From positions 11,762,428 to 11,826,427 of the forward strand of contig OU452211.1 in assembly GCA_911728435.2 (NCBI GenBank): a stretch of 64,000 bases of DNA, read 5' to 3'. Of the stretch, positions 60,177 to 64,000 are shown piece after piece. Position 1 is the stretch's first letter. Every line of letters starts with the position of its first letter. Source of the DNA: Apoderus coryli. Lineage: Eukaryota > Arthropoda > Insecta > Coleoptera > Attelabidae. The translations under genes were made by a program, and so were the position numbers. Under the pieces are notes generated by a model. It did no database searches. It saw only the letters and a program-made list of their open reading frames with translations, and had not been told where the DNA came from.

Positions 60177-60197
60177 TAGGTCATTGAATAAGTCGGT
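60177..60197 (+). repeat. Solo mariner terminal repeat
   Basis: TAGGTCATTGAATAAGTCGG resembles the ends of the mariner copies at 44189 and 47411. The LINE RT at 60203 begins just after it, so the LINE probably replaced or invaded the mariner. Confidence 0.5.
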
Positions 60198-60199
60198 AG

Positions 60200-61684
60200 G
60201 AGATGACTGCAGGTATAGATAACCTACCCGCGATGGTGGTTAAATATTGTGCTTATACATTTGTGGAACCATTGTATTACATTTTTCATTTATCCCTGCG
60301 GTCCAACTTGTTTCCTGACTACTGGAAGATAGCTCGTATATGTCCTATACATAAATCGGGAGATATTAACAGAATCGAAAACTATCGACCTATTTCAATT
60401 CTTCCTAATTTCGTAAAGGTTTTTTAAATTGCTCTGCACAATAAGTTATTTGGGCAAATAAAACATAGGCTAGTTTACCAGCAACATGGGTTCATTAAGG
60501 GTCGTTCTACGGTGACCAATCTAACCACTTTCCTGCAGGATGTAATTCCGGCTGTCAGTCGAGGTTTGCAAGCCGACGCATCTATACTGACTTTTCCAAG
60601 GCGTTTGATAAGATTGATCATTCCCTGATTCAACAGAAGATGTGCGACATTGGCTTCGGCAGGAATCTGATATCTTTTTTTCAGTCCTATCTGGGAGCAA
60701 GGCAACAATTTGTTAAATACAATGGATTCAGTTCAAGTTCGTTCACAGCCGCAAGTGGAACTCCGCAGGGCAGTACATTGGCTCCCCTTCTCTTTTTGCA
60801 ATATTCGTAAACGATATTGGCTCTGGTTTCAATAGCAAGTATTTGTTGTTTGCGGATGATTTGAAGTTTTATCGCACTGTTGTTTGTGAGAACGATTGCG
60901 CACAGCTTCAAACAGATCTGTGTCGGCTCTCAGAATGGTGTGATCTAAATAGACTTCCTCTAAATCTGAACAAATGTAAGTCGGTGACATTTACAAGACG
61001 TCAAGATCCGTTTTTGCGAAACTACACCATCGATAATTCAAATTTGGAACGCTGCGCTTTAATCAAAGATCTTGGTGTATACTTGGATGGTGATTTATCT
61101 TTCAACTACCACATTGAGCAAGTTTCTGCTAATGCTTTGCGAATGTTAGGATTTATTTTTAGACAGACCAGCGAATTCAACAACATGGACTGCCTGAAAA
61201 GTCTCTATTTCGCCTTTGTTGTGTCTATTTTGGAATTCGCTACAATCATTTGGTCGCCCATCTACCGTGTTCATATACAGAGATTGGAGAGTATCCAACG
61301 TAAGTTTTTAAAATATTTGTCATTTCTCGTGGGTGTGATCACGGCCTGTTACTGGCAAGGTTTGGATTTCGGCCGTTAGCCGAGAGACGCATCTTCGCGT
61401 CTCAGATCTTTCTTTTTAAGTTGATCAACAATATGTTGGATTGTTCTCGGTTGCTTCAGCAGCTATGGTTTCGTGTCCCTAGGGTTCACTCTAGAAGCGC
61501 TAGTTTATTTTGGGTGCCGCAGATTCGTTCTAATTATGAATCTAAAGCACCGCTATTTCGGGCTTGTAAATACAGCAACCGATTAGTTATTAATGAAAAC
61601 GTTGATTTTTTTAATGTATCGCTAGATTCTTTTAAGAAAAGTTTAGAGACATGTTTGCGGGTTACTGATTTGTATTTGTTTTGA
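60200..61684 (+). pseudogene. LINE reverse transcriptase, nearly complete but frame-broken
   Basis: Forward frames in order: YWKIARICPIHKSGDINRIE, NYRPISILPNFVKVF, then HGFIKGRSTVTNLTTFLQDV, TDFSKAFDKIDHSLIQQKM, SFFQSYLGARQQFVKYNG, SGTPQGSTLAPLLF, SKYLLFADDLKFYRTVVCEN, LNRLPLNLNKCKSVTFTRR, IKDLGVYLDGDLSFNYHIEQ, and the C-terminal domain to a stop at 61682-61684. FADD is intact. Frame changes near 60427, 60590, 60800 and 61360 kill it. The motifs are close to those of the dead LINE at 26365-30690, suggesting one family. Confidence 0.87.
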
Positions 61685-62225
61685 TGAATTATGTTCATGT
61701 GTTAATTATTTATTGTTATTATTAATTGTTCTTGTAATCCTCTCAATTTTCTTTCGTTTTGATGCGTGTATTTCCTTTTTTGTATTTTTCTATTTTTCAG
61801 TTAGTTAAGTTGGGTTTTTTTTGGTATGCTAATGCTAAGGCAATTGTTTTTGTTAATGTAAGATTTTGTCTTGTTATTGGGTAGCACTACCTGTTAGGTA
61901 CACCAGATTTGCAGATTGTTCGAGAGTCTAGTATGTGTCAAAGAACTGACAGTTGAGTCGCATGAAACCTGGATTTAACATAAAATGTGTTACCAATGGG
62001 ATTTCGGAAATGGGACTATAAATTGAACTTTGATTCATCTTCTTCCTTTCTTCTTTGATGATCTTGCTGCATTGCAACGCTGGATTTATCGAACTGTGTA
62101 CGGTGCATTGGGTGAGATGTGTGCTGCTGTGGAACAGCCATTATATTGTTTTAAATCTATTTATCTGCTGATATTTACCTGGCTGTGCTTAAAGAATATC
62201 GATTTGCATAATGTTCAAATTCAAA
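61685..62225. other. LINE 3' flank and unrecognised ORF
   Basis: The first part may be the 3' untranslated region of the LINE. A frame around 62030-62278 with DDLAALQRWIYRTVYGALGE is open but not recognised. Confidence 0.3.
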
Positions 62226-62990
62226 TTCTTTATTTGCCATATAATGTAATATATTACATTGTCGGCTCGTCAAAATAATAATAAAAACAGTATAACAGTT
62301 ACATATTACAAGTATCACATCAACAAAACAAACAATTAATAACTTAAAAATTCGTCAACTGAATAAAAACATTCAGCTCGAGCTTGAACCTATCTATTTT
62401 CATGTCCGCGAACCCTCCAACTCTCAGAATCTTGTTAAAACATTTGATGCCTATATAGTTCGGGTTTTTCTGACCCTTCGATAGTCTGGAGAATGGCAAT
62501 TCTAGGCTGTCCTTAATTCTCGTATCATAATTGTGTATATTTTCTCTTTTTTTTATTGATCCTGATAGCTTTTTTATGTTGACTATCAGTGCGTACATGT
62601 ATAGGCAAGGGAGGGTCATTATGTTCAGCATTTTAAAGTAAGTTTTACACGAGGTTTTCTGATTTATTTTAGTCATTGTTCTAATGATTTTTTTCTGCTT
62701 TATAAAGACCCTAATTGCATCCCCTGCCCCTCCCCAATACATTACACCGTAAGACATAGGCCTTTTGTTATTTGCTGTAATCGAAAGAGCGACCGTCTTA
62801 GAGGCGTTAAGTGAGAGTCCGTTCAGCTTACACCAATCGGCTATCTTCACAACTACATGCTGTGATTTTTTCACGACCTTTATCTCCTGTTTGTCAGTTA
62901 TTATGGCGCTTGTGTCGTCGGCGTAGAGAACGGGAGCAAGGTTCTCAAGTAACAACGACGTGACATATTGAGAAATTGAGGCATCATTGG
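62226..62990 (-). pseudogene. LINE ORF2 3' end with internal deletion
   Basis: The minus strand reads ENLAPVLYADDTSAIITDKQ, IADWCKLNGLSLNASKTVAL, ITANNKRPM then jumps to YGVMYWGGAGDAIRVFIKQK, KIIRTMTKINQKTSCKTYFK and IHNYDTRIKDSLELPFSRLS to the stop near 62344. The expected segment between NASKT and YGVMYWG (about 80-100 residues of RT thumb) is missing, yet the frame is kept. YADD is intact. The 3' tail ends GGCAAATAAAGAATTTG on this strand. Confidence 0.83.
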
Positions 62991-64000
62991 GGATTTCAAA
63001 GACGCCAATGAAGAAATGTTTGCATAAAGAGTTGTGTAAAAATTGAGCTTAATTGATGTCGTGGATTGACTCTTATGGATAGGATCCGTAGATTTTTGGA
63101 TAAAGGTGTTTCTGGAAAAAATATAGTAAGTTTTTTACCTGTGAATTTTTAGTAAAACTGCATTTCTCATCTAAATTGGACCAAATGGAAACAATTCTAA
63201 ATTATTCTTAATCGTTAGCAATATTTTTTGAGAGTATAGAGGTTTATGCAGTTAAAGTTCCACTAAATATTCAGTAATTGAATTTTGAGTGAAATTTCCA
63301 GTAGATATTAAGTTTTAACCTATTTTGAGATCCACTCAAACAGTTACCATGTTATGGGATGTGATTTATTTGAGGTTCGTGAAGAGCAATACAGAAAAGA
63401 GAAAGATTAAATAAATTGGGTTGTTTAAAAATATCGCTTCTCGTTCTAATGACTTGAAAAATTGATTTTATCAATCAGTCACAAAGCAAGCGGTTCTCGC
63501 CGTGGAATGAAGGGTAATTTTTCGTCCTTCGAGCAATTTTACGTGAAATAAAACAATAGACTTTTATGTAAGTATTATTTTTTTGAGTCAATATAACTGA
63601 GTTCTCTTTATCTCTATACAGTTATTATTTAAATTGTATTCAATTATTGATTTTAATTATCGTAAACATTAAATGATTCTAGAGAGAAATATGGGCCATC
63701 TGCGAATCATTTCCTTCATTTTCAACGCCTACTCTATTTCTAATCGACTACTTAAACAGCAGTTTTTGAAAAAGTACTATAATAATGGAATAAGAAAAAG
63801 CAGATACAGAAAAAATAAGAAAATTGATTCGACAAATAAAGTAGTAGAAACACTATTAACCTTAAATCCTCAATGGTTTTTCTTGGCTATGTTACTTTGT
63901 GTTATCTAGTTGCAAGCTTTGCAATGAGAGTTATAAATATACACTACATGCAAAAAGTAATGTACGGAGATTTTATTTCAAGACATTTTCGATCAACAGT
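62991..64000. other. Terminal AT-rich stretch
   Basis: No gene recognised. A 78-codon frame at 63673-63909 is basic and unassigned. Confidence 0.3.

Noticed and set aside
62030..62278. 82-codon ORF with an LAALQRWIYRTVYGALGE stretch
   Set aside because: Looks protein-like but I could not tie it to any family; start is weak and it runs into a LINE tail.
1..64000. CRISPR arrays, bacterial operons, rRNA or tRNA genes
   Set aside because: Nothing matching these was seen; the sequence is insect nuclear DNA. A systematic tRNA scan was not possible by eye.

Overview
The window looks like a piece of a large, AT-rich, transposon-packed insect nuclear genome. The anchor is three members of the insect-restricted Osiris family (DUF1676), all on the + strand. 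They have eukaryotic GT-AG introns, signal peptides, a hydrophobic alanine/leucine/glycine/methionine-rich core and a C-terminal AQxLAY-type motif. A beetle is my best guess for the host, from the mix of RTE-like and Jockey-like LINEs and mariner/pogo elements; this is inference, not proof.

Layout: 1-3640 holds broken LINE and Tc1/mariner pieces. 4197-9847 is Osiris gene A (three exons), whose 4.2-kb first intron holds a 1,030-bp defective mariner (7159-8188). 12302-13009 holds a 686-bp insertion made of two inverted copies of a 336-bp unit, each carrying a complete hammerhead ribozyme. 13290-22983 is mostly LINE debris plus a small two-exon SAM-like ORF (19318-19649). 23236-25326 is an apparently intact Tc1/mariner-superfamily transposon (342-bp inverted repeats, uninterrupted DD41D transposase). 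26365-30690 is a dead LINE into which a 1,552-bp pogo-like derivative jumped at a TA site. 36078-36950 is Osiris gene B (one exon). 39187-43613 holds two more LINEs. 44189-47830 is mariner debris. 50710-51105 is a hAT C-terminal relic. 52006-53148 is Osiris gene C (two exons). 54995-58196 is a full-length RTE-like LINE with a 12-bp target duplication and only one stop codon in its long ORF. 58209-64000 is further LINE, hAT-like and mariner debris.

How the parts relate: the only clear host genes are the Osiris genes. They share orientation and domain plan and are spread apart by transposons. Family knowledge links them to cuticle-secreting epithelia. Each gene has a nearby TATA-like box. Everything else is mostly mobile DNA, much of it nested, so relative ages can be read from who sits inside whom.

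The most unusual item is the hammerhead-bearing insertion at 12302-13009. Each copy is one complete turn of the 336-bp unit (one with 14 bp of overlap), but the two copies open at different points and face opposite ways, between matching 11-bp flanks. That is what reverse transcription of a circular 336-nt ribozyme RNA with an inversion would leave, i.e. an animal retrozyme-like element.
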